Assembly (NCBI RefSeq): GCF_024305245.1
Contig: NZ_JAMWYX010000002.1
Location: 337,500 to 401,499, forward strand
Direction: 5' to 3'
Source: Erythrobacter sp.
GTDB lineage: Bacteria; Pseudomonadota; Alphaproteobacteria; Sphingomonadales; Sphingomonadaceae
Length of the DNA stretch: 64,000 nucleotides
Below, piece by piece: positions 1 through 8,496 of this stretch; positions within the stretch are counted from its first letter, which is position 1; each line of letters opens with the position of its first letter. The notes under the pieces were generated by a model, which did no database searches, was not told where the DNA came from, and saw only the letters and a list, made by a program, of their open reading frames with translations. Made by a program: the position numbers and the translations under genes.

Positions 1-99
1 GGCTTCGGGCCGATCCGCGTCGACGTGGCGACGCCGCTCAATCCCGGCCCGTTCGATAGCCCGGTGGTCGTCTATGTCAGTCTGGGTCAGGCGTTCTGA
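1..99 (+). CDS. tamA: C-terminal end of a BamA/TamA-family outer-membrane barrel protein (partial)
   Basis: Only the last 32 codons are in the window. They are open from base 1 and read as a final beta-strand ending in VYVSLGQAF, with the C-terminal aromatic residue expected of an outer-membrane barrel. The stop overlaps the start of the next gene (ATGA), which encodes TamB. A TamA (Omp85-type) partner upstream of tamB is the usual arrangement, so the name rests mainly on context and the barrel-like C terminus. The beginning of the gene lies outside the window. Confidence 0.7.
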   Translation, partial: GFGPIRVDVATPLNPGPFDSPVVVYVSLGQAF

Positions 100-3000
100 T
101 GAGCGAGCCTGACGCGATCCCGCTCGAGCCCGAAGCCGCCACCGACAGCGCGCCCGAGCGTCGCAAGCGCCGCTGGGCCAAGCGGCTGGGCTGGGCGCTG
201 GCGTTGCTTGCCGCGCCGATCCTGCTGGTGGCGGGGTTCCTCAGCACACCCATCGGCAAGCGGTTCGTCGCCGATCAGATCGCGGACGTGGCCCCGGCAT
301 CGGGCCTGCGTTTCAGTGTCGGGCGGATCGAGGGCGACATCTACCGCACGGCATTGCTGCGCGATGTGCGGGTGAGCGATCCGGAAGGCGTGTTCCTCAC
401 CATCCCCGAAGTCGAACTCGACTGGCGGCCGCTCAGCTGGCTGTGGAGCGGGCTGGACATCCGCGAGGTAACCGCGCGGCGCGGACGTTTGATGCGGTTG
501 CCCGAACTGCTGCCCGGCGATCCCGATGCGCCGCTGCTGCCCGATTTCGATATCCGGGTCGACCGGCTGGAGATCGATGATCTGGTGCTGGCGCCGGGTG
601 TTGCGACAGATGAGGCAGAGCGGGTCGACGCGCTCGCCGAGGTTGATATCCGCGAAGGGCGGGTGCTGGTCGACGCCACGGCGCAACTGGGCGCGCGCGA
701 CCGGATCGCGCTGCTGCTGGATGCCGAACCGGACGGCGACCGGTTCGATCTGGAGGCCGATTACCGTGCCCCTGCCGACGGGGTGCTGGCCGGGCTGGCC
801 GGTTTCGAGGATGGCTATGTCGCGCGCATCGCCGGGGACGGAACATGGCAGCGCTGGCGCGGAACGGCGGTCGCCCGGCGCTTGCCTACCGGCGAGGACG
901 TGGGAGATGCCGGCGCCGAAGCGCCGCCGCCGGTCGCGGCGTTCCAGATCAGCAATGATGCTGGCACATACGGCGTGCTGGGTCAGGTGCGCCCGCCGCT
1001 GACGGGTGACGATCTGATCGCCCGCGCGGTCGGCGAGCGGGTGTCGCTCGCCGCCAGCTTTACGCTCGAAGACAGCGTGGTCGAGGGCCGCACGGCGCTT
1101 GTCACCACCGCGCTCGACCTGCGGGCTGGGGGCGTGGTCGATCTTGCGGGCAATGTCGTCGAAGGCGCGCGCACCAGTTTGGTGCTGCGCGATCCGGTGT
1201 TGCTGGGCGAAGATGTGCGGCTGGAGAATGCGCGCCTCGCGGCCGATCTTGCGGGCGGGTTCCGCGATCTTGCGATCGATCACCGCCTCTCGGTCGGACG
1301 GCTGGTTGCCAGCGGGGTCGAGGCACGCGGCCTCGTTCAGGAAGGGCTGGCGCGGTTCGACGGCACGGACCTTATTATGCCGCTGGCTCTCACTGCCGAG
1401 CGGGTGACGACCGGCATTCCCCAAGCCGATCCGCGCCTCGTGAACGGGCGGGTGACCGGCGAGCTGGTCTACGATTTCGAACGCCAGCGGCTCACCGCCG
1501 ATGCGGCGCGCATCCTGTTCCCGGGGCTGGAAGCGACGCTGGCGCTGCGCGGCGATATCCCCGCCGGCGCCTATGCATTGGCCGGCCCGGTCACGGCACG
1601 CGGGCTTGAGGTCGAAGGCGCGGGCGAGGTGACCGCCAACGCCAAGATCCTCGCCAAATTCGGCCCGTCGATCCCGTGGAGCCTGCGCGCCAATCTTGCC
1701 GGTGTGCTGTCCGAAGTCAGCAACGACACCATCGTCGAACTGGCAGGGCAGCAGGTCCGGTTCGACGGCGCGCTGAGCGTGGGGGCAAGCGAGCCGCTGG
1801 TGCTGCGTGACGTCGCGATCGACAGTCCCCGGCTGACCGCCCGGCTCGACAGCAAGATCGCGCCCGGCAGCGGAGGTGCGCGTACCACGCTGACAGGCAG
1901 CGGACAACAGGAGCGGTTCGGCCCCTTCACCATCGATGCCGAGCTTACCAACGATGGCCCGCGCGCGGTGCTGGTGCTGGCCAGCCCCTATCCGGCTGCC
2001 GGGCTGGAGGATGTCCGCATCGCGCTCGCCCCGAGTGACGAGGGCTTCGCAGTCGACGTTGCGGGTGGTTCGCTGCTCGGCCCGTTCGAAGGCACGCTCG
2101 GCATCATTCTGCCGGAGACCGGGCCGACCCGGATCGCGATCAGGGAGCTGGAGGTCTATCGTACCAACGTCACCGGCGGGCTGGTGCTGGGCGACGCGGG
2201 GATTTCGGGCGACCTCGCACTGGCGGGCGGCGGGTTGGACGGGACGCTGTCCTTCCGCCCGCAGAGCGGCGATGCTATCGGTTTCGCGGTCGATATCACC
2301 GCGCGCAACGCGGCGTTCGGCGGCGACGTTCCGATCAGCATCAACCGCGCCACCATCGCCGCGACCGGCCGCATCGCCGAGGGTGACACCCGCATCGATG
2401 CCGATATCAGCGGGGCGGGGCTGGCCTATGGCGGGCTATACCTCGCCAGCTTCTCCGCCGATGCCGACATCCTCAACGGACGCGGCAATGTCACCGGAGC
2501 GATCGCCGGGCGGCGGGCGGACCGGTTCGCGCTCCGCTTCGATGCCGATGTCGCGCCCGAACGGATCGCGGCGGTGGCGCGCGGGCAGTATGGCGGAGCG
2601 GACATCACCATGCCGCGCCGCGCCGTGCTCACTGCTCAGGACGGCGGCGGCTGGCGGCTGGCGCAGACGCAGATCGGCTTCGGCGGCGGCTATGCCATTC
2701 TCGAAGGTGCGTTCGGCGGCGCGGAGACCGCGCTCGAGGTCAAGCTGGCCGAGATGCCGCTGCGCCTGCTCGACATCGCGGGCGCCGAACTCGGTCTGGG
2801 CGGCCAGCTTTCAGGCATCATCGATTACCGCCAGGTCGGCAGCGCCGCGCCGACTGCCAGAGCGCGGGTGCGGATCGACCGCTTCAGCCGCGCCGGGCTG
2901 GTGCTCTCGTCCAAGCCCGTCGGCGTGCTCGGCGTGATCGACCTCAACGCCGACCGGCTGACCGCAGCCGGACGCCTGCTGGAGAGCGGCGAGCGGATCG

Positions 3001-4367
3001 GCGACATTGCGCTGCGCATCACCAACCTTCCGCCCGGACAAGGCCTCGCCGACCGGCTCCTCAACGGCCGCCTTCGCGGCAGGCTGATGTACGAGGGCGC
3101 GGCCGAGAGCCTGTGGCGGCTGGCCGCGGTCGAAGCATTCGATCTCACCGGACCGATCACAGTCGCCGCGCGCGCCACCGGCTCCTTGGCCAACCCACGT
3201 ATCGACGGCACGCTGGCGACCGACGATCTGACGGTCTCCAGCGGGCTGACCGGCACCCGCATCACCAACGTCACTGGCCGCGGACGCTTCGCCGGGTCGC
3301 GGCTGGAACTGGCCCGCTTTACCGGCGTAACGCCTGGCGGCGGCACAGTCACCGGCAGCGGCACCATCGACCTTTCCGGGATGAGCGCCGCACGCGGACC
3401 CGGCATCGATCTGCGCGCTGCAGTCACGAATGCGCGGTTGCTCGATGCCAATGGCCTGCAGGCAACCATCACCGGCCCCTTGCGCATCGTGTCCGACGGC
3501 CTCGGCGGCACCATTGCCGGGCGGGTGAGAATCGACCGCGCGCGCTGGGCACTCGGCGTCGCCGCCGAGGACTTCGCCCTGCCGCAGATCGCGACCCGCG
3601 AGATCAACGGCGAGAACGGCAGTGCGCGCGAGCAGGTGTCGGGCCGCGATGCCGCATGGCGTTACCTCGTCAATGCCTCCGCCCCCAGCCGCGTCGCGGT
3701 CGAAGGGATGGGGCTGGAAAGCGAATGGGGCATCGACATCGCCCTTCGCGGCACAGTCGACGATCCCCGCATCGGCGGCACCGCGCGGCTGGTGCGCGGC
3801 GATTACACCTTTGCCGGTACCCGGTTCGAACTCACCCGCGGGCGCATCCAGTTCGACGAGAACGAACCGATCGACCCGCGGCTCGATATCCTTGCCGAAA
3901 CCGCGCGCAGCGGCATCAATGTCGATATCGCGATCACCGGCAACGCGCAGTCACCTTCGATCGCGTTCTCGTCCGACCCCAATCTGCCAGAGGAGGAGAT
4001 CCTCGCCCAGTTGCTGTTCGGCGGATCGGTCACTTCGCTTTCGGCGACCGACGCGCTGCAATTGGCGGCGGCGCTGGCATCCCTGCGCGGCGGCGGAGGC
4101 GGGCTGGATCCGATCGGCGAACTGCGCCGGTCGATCGGGCTGGACCAGCTGCGGATCGTGGGCGCGGACCCGCTGATCGGGCGCGGCACCGGGATCGCGC
4201 TGGGCAAGAACATCACCCGCCGCATCTATGTCGAACTGGTGACCGACGGGCAGGGCTACAGCGCAACCCAAGTCGAATACCGCATAACCAGCTGGCTGGC
4301 GCTGCTGGGCACGGTATCGACCATCGGGCGCGACAGCGTTCTCGTCGAAGTCAGCCGGGATTATTAG
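99..4367 (+). CDS. tamB: Translocation/assembly module TamB (DUF490 family)
   Basis: 1422 residues. A positively charged N terminus is followed by one membrane segment at about residues 30-48 (LGWALALLAAPILLVAG), then a very long repetitive stretch of short beta-strands. The C-terminal quarter is the DUF490 region, with features such as SDPNLPEEEILAQLLFGG and a terminal strand (VLVEVSRDY). TamB is an inner-membrane-anchored periplasm-spanning protein that works with TamA in outer-membrane protein insertion or lipid transport. It overlaps the upstream barrel gene by ATGA, so the two are translationally coupled. The length is in the usual range and no frame break is seen. Confidence 0.93.
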   Translation: MSEPDAIPLEPEAATDSAPERRKRRWAKRLGWALALLAAPILLVAGFLSTPIGKRFVADQIADVAPASGLRFSVGRIEGDIYRTALLRDVRVSDPEGVFLTIPEVELDWRPLSWLWSGLDIREVTARRGRLMRLPELLPGDPDAPLLPDFDIRVDRLEIDDLVLAPGVATDEAERVDALAEVDIREGRVLVDATAQLGARDRIALLLDAEPDGDRFDLEADYRAPADGVLAGLAGFEDGYVARIAGDGTWQRWRGTAVARRLPTGEDVGDAGAEAPPPVAAFQISNDAGTYGVLGQVRPPLTGDDLIARAVGERVSLAASFTLEDSVVEGRTALVTTALDLRAGGVVDLAGNVVEGARTSLVLRDPVLLGEDVRLENARLAADLAGGFRDLAIDHRLSVGRLVASGVEARGLVQEGLARFDGTDLIMPLALTAERVTTGIPQADPRLVNGRVTGELVYDFERQRLTADAARILFPGLEATLALRGDIPAGAYALAGPVTARGLEVEGAGEVTANAKILAKFGPSIPWSLRANLAGVLSEVSNDTIVELAGQQVRFDGALSVGASEPLVLRDVAIDSPRLTARLDSKIAPGSGGARTTLTGSGQQERFGPFTIDAELTNDGPRAVLVLASPYPAAGLEDVRIALAPSDEGFAVDVAGGSLLGPFEGTLGIILPETGPTRIAIRELEVYRTNVTGGLVLGDAGISGDLALAGGGLDGTLSFRPQSGDAIGFAVDITARNAAFGGDVPISINRATIAATGRIAEGDTRIDADISGAGLAYGGLYLASFSADADILNGRGNVTGAIAGRRADRFALRFDADVAPERIAAVARGQYGGADITMPRRAVLTAQDGGGWRLAQTQIGFGGGYAILEGAFGGAETALEVKLAEMPLRLLDIAGAELGLGGQLSGIIDYRQVGSAAPTARARVRIDRFSRAGLVLSSKPVGVLGVIDLNADRLTAAGRLLESGERIGDIALRITNLPPGQGLADRLLNGRLRGRLMYEGAAESLWRLAAVEAFDLTGPITVAARATGSLANPRIDGTLATDDLTVSSGLTGTRITNVTGRGRFAGSRLELARFTGVTPGGGTVTGSGTIDLSGMSAARGPGIDLRAAVTNARLLDANGLQATITGPLRIVSDGLGGTIAGRVRIDRARWALGVAAEDFALPQIATREINGENGSAREQVSGRDAAWRYLVNASAPSRVAVEGMGLESEWGIDIALRGTVDDPRIGGTARLVRGDYTFAGTRFELTRGRIQFDENEPIDPRLDILAETARSGINVDIAITGNAQSPSIAFSSDPNLPEEEILAQLLFGGSVTSLSATDALQLAAALASLRGGGGGLDPIGELRRSIGLDQLRIVGADPLIGRGTGIALGKNITRRIYVELVTDGQGYSATQVEYRITSWLALLGTVSTIGRDSVLVEVSRDY

Positions 4368-4488
4368 GCGGCTGCGAAGCTCCGAGTCTGCCGGTATGTG
4401 AGGCAAGCGGCGGGTCTGCCGCTGCAAGCGCGACCGCGCGCCGCAGCGCCGCAGGCGCGAGGATTTGGCAAACCGGATCGCGTGCGTG

Positions 4489-5130
4489 TCAAGAACAATA
4501 CATCTCCGCTTCCGCCGCGCGGCGGCGCACCAGACCTTTCAGCACGCGGCCTCCGGCGCGGTTCCAGCGGGCGAATTCGCGCGCGGCGCCTTCGGTATCT
4601 CCGGCGCGGTGCTTGGCGGTCAATGTCGCGCGGGCGATTGCGCCGGTGTTGTAGTGGAAGCTCACCAGCGCATCGAATTGCGGCTGGGTGGTCGGCGCAT
4701 CGCCGAGCGCGCGGACAACATCGGCGGCATAGCGCACCAGATCATCCGCCAGCCGCGCATCGCAGGCCCCTTGCGTCCACACCGTGCCGGGGCCGATCCG
4801 TCCGCCTTGGACATGATCGCGCCCGGTTGCGCCCCAGCCGCTCGTCCACGGCTCGGCCCCGGTGCCGGGATCGGGATAGGCCTCCACCAGCCCATCGGGC
4901 CGCAGCCGCGCGCAGCCTTCGAACCGCTTGATCAGCGCAATTCCCGCTTCGCTGACCGCGCGCGGAGCGGGCGTGTAGGAGACACATGAGACACTGTCCT
5001 GAACAGGAAAAGCCGCCGCCGCAGTGGCCGCTTCGATGCGGTTGTCGGCGGCGCGGTGCTCGGCAGGGTTCGGCTTCGCGATCAGCCGGTTGATGAAGGC
5101 AAGCAGGGCAGCGGAGGATCGATTGGACAT
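4489..5130 (-). CDS. GH24 family lysozyme (phage-type muramidase)
   Basis: 213 residues from the ATG at 5130, chosen because GAGGTG lies just upstream; an in-frame start at 5223 has no such site. Residues 57-213 form a GH24 lysozyme. The catalytic Glu is E71 in KRFEGCARL, followed by D87 (YPDPGTG) and T96 (WTSGWG), the E-D-T arrangement of T4-type lysozymes. The conserved FHYNTGA block follows. The enzyme would cleave peptidoglycan glycan chains. No clear signal peptide is present, as in endolysins. It lies outside the Mu-like prophage, between tamB and the palindromic operator array, so it is either a host gene or a relic of an older phage. Confidence 0.82.
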   Translation of the reverse strand: MSNRSSAALLAFINRLIAKPNPAEHRAADNRIEAATAAAAFPVQDSVSCVSYTPAPRAVSEAGIALIKRFEGCARLRPDGLVEAYPDPGTGAEPWTSGWGATGRDHVQGGRIGPGTVWTQGACDARLADDLVRYAADVVRALGDAPTTQPQFDALVSFHYNTGAIARATLTAKHRAGDTEGAAREFARWNRAGGRVLKGLVRRRAAEAEMYCS

Positions 5131-5230
5131 GGCAGACACCTCGAAACGGAAGACACAGGCAAACGAGGCGCAGGGATTAGGCACAACCGGGCCGAGTAGG
5201 AAAACAGGAAAGTGGTTTCGCACCGTTCCT

Positions 5231-5277
5231 GTAAAGAGCTCTTGACTGACAAGAGCTCTTTACAGTAAAGAACTCTT
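5231..5277. promoter_or_regulatory. Operator-like array: three 10-bp palindromes at 17-bp pitch
   Basis: AAGAGCTCTT occurs at 5234-5243 and 5251-5260, and AAGAACTCTT at 5268-5277. The start-to-start distance is exactly 17 bp both times. The boxes sit in longer GTAAAGAGCTCTT units (5231-5243, the inverse at 5251-5263, and 5265-5277). TTGACT at 5242-5247 could be a -35 element reading rightwards. The array lies between the leftward lysozyme gene and the prophage end. Before phage insertion it would have stood just upstream of the XRE regulator now at 19136. Its role as that regulator's operator is inference. Confidence 0.55.
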
Positions 5278-5282
5278 GTCAG
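5278..5282. repeat. Left copy of 5-bp target-site duplication (gtcag)
   Basis: The five bases gtcag directly precede the TG at which the Mu-like prophage begins. The same five bases directly follow its CA at 19047-19051. Mu-family transposition duplicates 5 bp of target. Confidence 0.75.
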
Positions 5283-5304
5283 TGTTAGGTGACAAGAGTT
5301 TCTG
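5283..5304 (+). other. Left end of the Mu-like prophage with transposase-binding motif
   Basis: The terminal TG is followed by GACAAGAG at 5291-5298, 8 nt from the end and mirrored at the right end. The rest of the left terminal region up to 5730 holds no gene I can support. A small open frame at 5289-5537 has no recognisable content. Confidence 0.7.
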
Positions 5305-5730
5305 GAGTGTCGCCGAGCGGGATTATGCGGGATTTCCCGGGCTTCCGCGAGTGGGAAGTGGCGGTTTTCTGCGGGGTTGCGGAGAAGGCCTCTAAAAATT
5401 GGCGTTTTCGTTCTGTGTCTAGAGTCATGGTTGATTTAGACGATGATCTGCCAAGACCGGCTGGAGTGGGCCATTCTGATGAAGTCAGCCCCTTAGAGCT
5501 TCTCAGGCGCGGAAATCCGCCATTTGTGGGTGTATAAGAAGCATCTTAAGGCCGCCTCAGTGGCCTTTGAAAGGCTTGTGAACCGGGACAGAACTGGGAC
5601 ATTTCAGATAACGATAGTCTGGAAGGGGGCTGCTCGCCATGTGATGCGCAGAAATCCTTGCGTTTAGGTGCTGAACGATCCGCCGGTGACGGGCAACGTG
5701 ATCAGATTGAAGTGGGCAAGTTTTTCGTGA

Positions 5731-6057
5731 TTAGGAGCCTCTGATGCCAAGCACCATTGCTTGCGCGTCGGCGTGCGCTTGAGCTGCGGCTGATGGGCCG
5801 CATCGATTGCTAAGCTCGTAGAGAGTGCGGCCCGCTTGATCGACCTCGACATCCGCTTTCTGCTGCATCATTTGCCGCAATTCCGAGGAGCTGGCGGCAG
5901 TCGAAATATGCTGGTCTGCAAGCAGGCCAATGGCGAAGGCGCGGTAGTCCTGCTTAAGGTTGCTGCAGACGCGCCATTCGTTGGCGAAGTAGCCACCGGT
6001 GCCGATCGCCAGGGCACCCGCTATGCCGGCCGCGATCATTCCTGCCTTGCCTGCCAT
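5731..6057 (-). CDS. Small membrane-anchored phage protein of unknown function
   Basis: 108 residues. An N-terminal hydrophobic, glycine-rich segment (about residues 6-26, IAAGIAGALAIGTGGYFANE) is followed by a soluble, partly helical region with two cysteines (WRVCSNL, NRCGPS). The ATG at 6057 has a strong GAGGAGG ribosome site inside the end of the repressor gene. The start lies 2 bp from the repressor stop, so the two form one leftward operon. Expression in the lysogen would therefore follow the repressor. A superinfection-exclusion or other lysogenic role is possible from context only. The family is not recognised. Confidence 0.65.
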   Translation of the reverse strand: MAGKAGMIAAGIAGALAIGTGGYFANEWRVCSNLKQDYRAFAIGLLADQHISTAASSSELRQMMQQKADVEVDQAGRTLYELSNRCGPSAAAQAHADAQAMVLGIRGS

Positions 6058-6058
6058 T

Positions 6059-6784
6059 TCAGAGCCTCCTCACGACTGCGATGACGCGGCCTATCACATG
6101 GAGCTCGCCATCGACAGCTGTCTGGGGTCGGACCAGGTGATTGTCGCTGTGAAGCTCGACTGTGCCATCCGGCCTGTGGCGCAGTCGCTTTATCATGCCG
6201 ATCTCGCCATGCGTGACGGCCCAGATCCCGTCATCCATGCGCGGCGTGTCTTGCGAGCGGTCGATCAGGATCACCTCTCCGCTTCGAATAGTCGGTTCCA
6301 TGCTGTCGCCGTCGCCGATGGCCCAAAACAGGTGCCTGGGTGCGGTGCTGGTGATCGAGCGCAGCCATTCGCGCGAGAATGGCCGACGCTCGACCTCGAC
6401 CGGCCCGTCCGCGAAAGTCCCTCCCATGCCATAGCGAAGGTCGATCTGTTCAAGCTCGACGGTGTCGGTGTCGGAGGTGCGTGGCGGCATCATATGATCA
6501 GGATGGTTGAAAGTAAGGCGAGTCTCGTTGGCGCCAAGCTTCGGCCAGCCAGAAAAACTGGGATAGGCCGCCTGCAGTTTCTCGAGCGTGCTCTGGCTGA
6601 GGCGGGTCTGAGCCGTACCATTGAAATGCCGATTAATGGTTGACGCTGCCAACTTGGCTGCCCGCGCCACCTCAGCGGGGGTTTTGGCCGAATACCGGAC
6701 CAACGCGCGGATGAGCGCTGCATCATTTTCAAGCCCGTCCATGGAGCAGCGATAGCGCTCTCCGGTTAGCAATCTAAATTGCAT
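6059..6784 (-). CDS. Phage repressor, HTH plus S24 LexA-like peptidase domain
   Basis: 241 residues from the ATG at 6784; an in-frame ATG at 6742 is an alternative and neither has a clear ribosome site. The N terminus has a helix-turn-helix (TPAEVARAAKLAASTINRHF). The C-terminal half is an S24 peptidase domain: the catalytic Ser is in GDGDSMEPTIRSGEV and the Lys in IGMIKRLRH. Proteins of this type hold a prophage silent and cleave themselves when RecA is activated. It faces away from the Cro-like gene at 6828 across a 43-bp operator region with repeated GCATTAT boxes. The frame is intact, so the immunity function may survive in this defective prophage. Confidence 0.9.
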   Translation of the reverse strand: MQFRLLTGERYRCSMDGLENDAALIRALVRYSAKTPAEVARAAKLAASTINRHFNGTAQTRLSQSTLEKLQAAYPSFSGWPKLGANETRLTFNHPDHMMPPRTSDTDTVELEQIDLRYGMGGTFADGPVEVERRPFSREWLRSITSTAPRHLFWAIGDGDSMEPTIRSGEVILIDRSQDTPRMDDGIWAVTHGEIGMIKRLRHRPDGTVELHSDNHLVRPQTAVDGELHVIGRVIAVVRRL

Positions 6785-6821
6785 TATTGATATTGCAGAA
6801 TGGCATTATAACTAATAATGC
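6781..6821. promoter_or_regulatory. Divergent repressor/Cro operator-promoter region
   Basis: GCATTATT lies at 6781-6788, GCATTATA at 6803-6810 and the inverse AATAATGC at 6814-6821. On the minus strand TATAAT (6810 to 6805) is a perfect -10 for the repressor. On the plus strand TATAAC (6807-6812) is a -10 for the Cro-like gene. The repeats overlap both -10 elements, as expected for a mutual-repression switch. Which protein binds is inferred from position. Confidence 0.6.
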
Positions 6822-6827
6822 TAACCC

Positions 6828-7076
6828 ATGGATCAGCAAACAGTCATTCAGGACATCGCGAAACGGGCGAAAGCCTCGCGCATCTCGATTGCGGAGCTCT
6901 GCCGCCGCGCCGGGATACATCCAGTCACCTTCCACAACTGGAAGAAGACCGATCGGAACCCGGAACCGCCGGGCGCGAACCTGCATTCGATCGGGGCGCT
7001 TTATCGCGAGCTCGACAAGATCGATGCCGAGGACACCAAGCGGCTTTCGCGCCGCGGCAAGGCGGTGGCGGCATGA
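6828..7076 (+). CDS. Cro/Ner-like helix-turn-helix regulator
   Basis: 82 residues. The N-terminal half is a small HTH domain (IAELCRRAGIHPVTFHNWKK) of the Cro/XRE type, followed by a basic tail. It is the first rightward gene after the operator and is divergent from the S24 repressor, the place of Cro in lambdoid phages and Ner in Mu. It probably turns the repressor promoter off and limits early transcription. The ATG lies about 10-20 nt downstream of the putative start of transcription, so the leader is very short. Confidence 0.75.
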   Translation: MDQQTVIQDIAKRAKASRISIAELCRRAGIHPVTFHNWKKTDRNPEPPGANLHSIGALYRELDKIDAEDTKRLSRRGKAVAA

Positions 7077-7186
7077 GCGCCATTCTTGCTGAGGGCCTGC
7101 AGGATGTCGGCTTTGCCGATCGCGGCGTGATCCCTCTGGTGCTGCGCCGCATCGCGCTGCGCGCAGCCACATCGCGCACTCGCGTA

Positions 7187-7417
7187 TCAGTCGAGGCACT
7201 TCTCGACCTCCTGAATCAGCAGCGCGAGCCGCTGTCCGGCGATCGGGCGCCCCTGCGCAAGAAGGGCCTCGGCCTGCCCGTCAGCTATGATGAGTGTGGC
7301 TTTGAGCGCTGTGCGATCAGCGCTGCCGAGCGCGACGCACTGCGCGAGGACGAGCTGCTGCAAGGCGTAAAGCTGGTCGCGCAGCTGCTCGATCGCATTG
7401 ATGTCGGAATTCGGCAT
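7187..7417 (-). CDS. Small hypothetical phage protein (antisense to the early operon)
   Basis: 76 residues from the ATG at 7417, which has AGGAGA 8-9 nt upstream; a longer in-frame start at 7474 lacks this. The sequence is helical and leucine-rich (EQLRDQLYALQQLVLAQCVA) with no recognised domain. It lies opposite to the surrounding early genes. A competing plus-strand frame, 7073-7498, overlaps it completely and could instead be the gene here: it starts with an ATGA overlap with the Cro-like gene and ends across the ParB-like start. I prefer the minus frame for its ribosome site and codon pattern, but this is not settled. Confidence 0.5.
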   Translation of the reverse strand: MPNSDINAIEQLRDQLYALQQLVLAQCVALGSADRTALKATLIIADGQAEALLAQGRPIAGQRLALLIQEVEKCLD

Positions 7418-7494
7418 GGGCTGTTCTCCTGTGTTGGCGATCAGGAGGCTACCGCGCCGGATGAGGGCGCGCATCGTCTATGTGGGGGTGCGAA

Positions 7495-8496
7495 ATGAAC
7501 GCTGCCCCGCTGCTCGCCAGCTCGCAGCTGCTGGAGCTTTCGCCGAACGATATCTCGATCCCCGAGCGGATCGGTTTCCTGCATGAGGACAAAGCCGCGG
7601 CGCTCGGTCGCCTGATGGCGGTCGATGGCCAGCGCGATCCGATCAAGGTGGCACGCAATCTGCCGAGCAAGACGGTCGAGGCCTGCGTCGCCGAGGGCAA
7701 AAAGCCTTGGCGGCTCGTCACCGGCATGCACCGTCTGATGGGTGCCACGTATGAGGGTATTACGGTCTTCGGGCTCGAGGTGAAGGGTAAGCCCGAAGAC
7801 CTCGCGGATCTGGAGGCGTCCGAAAATAGGCACCGTCGCCCGCTTGGGTTGATCGAACGCGCCAAGTTCACCGCTGCGTTGGTGACAGCAGCGCAAGAGC
7901 GGATCGCCCGCGCGCACGGAAATCTTGACCAGTATCAGCGCGGCGCGAAGGCCCGTTGGGACCGTGTGAGGCACCTCGAAGAGACGGCTGAGTCGGTACT
8001 TAGGGACGAGACCGAGGATGCTTGTGCCACGATGGCACAAGCATATGGATGGGAAGAATCGGTCGGCGAAGCACTCGATATGTCGCGGCGCACAATACAT
8101 CGAGATTTGGCGCTTTCCCGTCTCGTCATTGAGCCGTTTCCCGACCTTGCTGAGGCGCTGGCGAAACATCCGGTAGCAGGTAACAACGGCAAACAGCTCA
8201 AAGACCTAGCAGAGCTTAAGGATGAGGGCGTACGCCGCCGCGTGATTGAGGCACTGCTGGCCGATCCCGAGATCGGCGTCGAGGATGCCAAGATTGCGGC
8301 GGGCGTGGACGGCTTCAAGCCGCTGGCGACCCCGGTGGCGCACCAGAAGTACATCAACGCCGTGGTCGGCAATATGGGGCGTCTGTCTCCCAGCCAGATC
8401 AAGCAGCACTTGCCGGAAATCGTCCGCGCGCTTGGAACGCCCGATGCAAAGCGCCGCATGCGAGACCTCCTGAACGAGGAGTTGGGAGATGCCTGA
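7495..8496 (+). CDS. ParB/Spo0J-like nuclease-domain protein of phage
   Basis: 333 residues from the ATG at 7495. Residues about 10-125 form a ParB N-terminal domain: VDGQRDPIKV, then WRLVTGMHRLMGA (equivalent of the usual GxRR..A box), then DLEASENRHRRPL (the E-N box). The C-terminal half holds a possible HTH (MSRRTIHRDLALSRLV) and helical stretches. ParB-like proteins occur in several transposable phages of alphaproteobacteria, where the function is unsettled; CTP binding, DNA bridging or nuclease activity are known in the superfamily. No parA or parS-like site is seen nearby, so plasmid-type partition is unlikely. It overlaps the next gene by 8 bp. Confidence 0.8.
   Translation: MNAAPLLASSQLLELSPNDISIPERIGFLHEDKAAALGRLMAVDGQRDPIKVARNLPSKTVEACVAEGKKPWRLVTGMHRLMGATYEGITVFGLEVKGKPEDLADLEASENRHRRPLGLIERAKFTAALVTAAQERIARAHGNLDQYQRGAKARWDRVRHLEETAESVLRDETEDACATMAQAYGWEESVGEALDMSRRTIHRDLALSRLVIEPFPDLAEALAKHPVAGNNGKQLKDLAELKDEGVRRRVIEALLADPEIGVEDAKIAAGVDGFKPLATPVAHQKYINAVVGNMGRLSPSQIKQHLPEIVRALGTPDAKRRMRDLLNEELGDA

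Noticed and set aside
87..1907. 606-codon open frame opposite tamB
   Set aside because: High-GC shadow; the composition is Arg/Gln/His-rich with no domain, and tamB on the plus strand is clear.
5230..5231. Alternative phage left end at the earlier TG
   Set aside because: The 5 bases before it (gttcc) do not match the bases after any CA at the right end, while gtcag matches exactly at 5278/19047.
5289..5537. 82-codon plus frame at the phage left end
   Set aside because: It starts 6 bp from the phage terminus inside the transposase-binding region, lacks a ribosome site and has no recognisable content.
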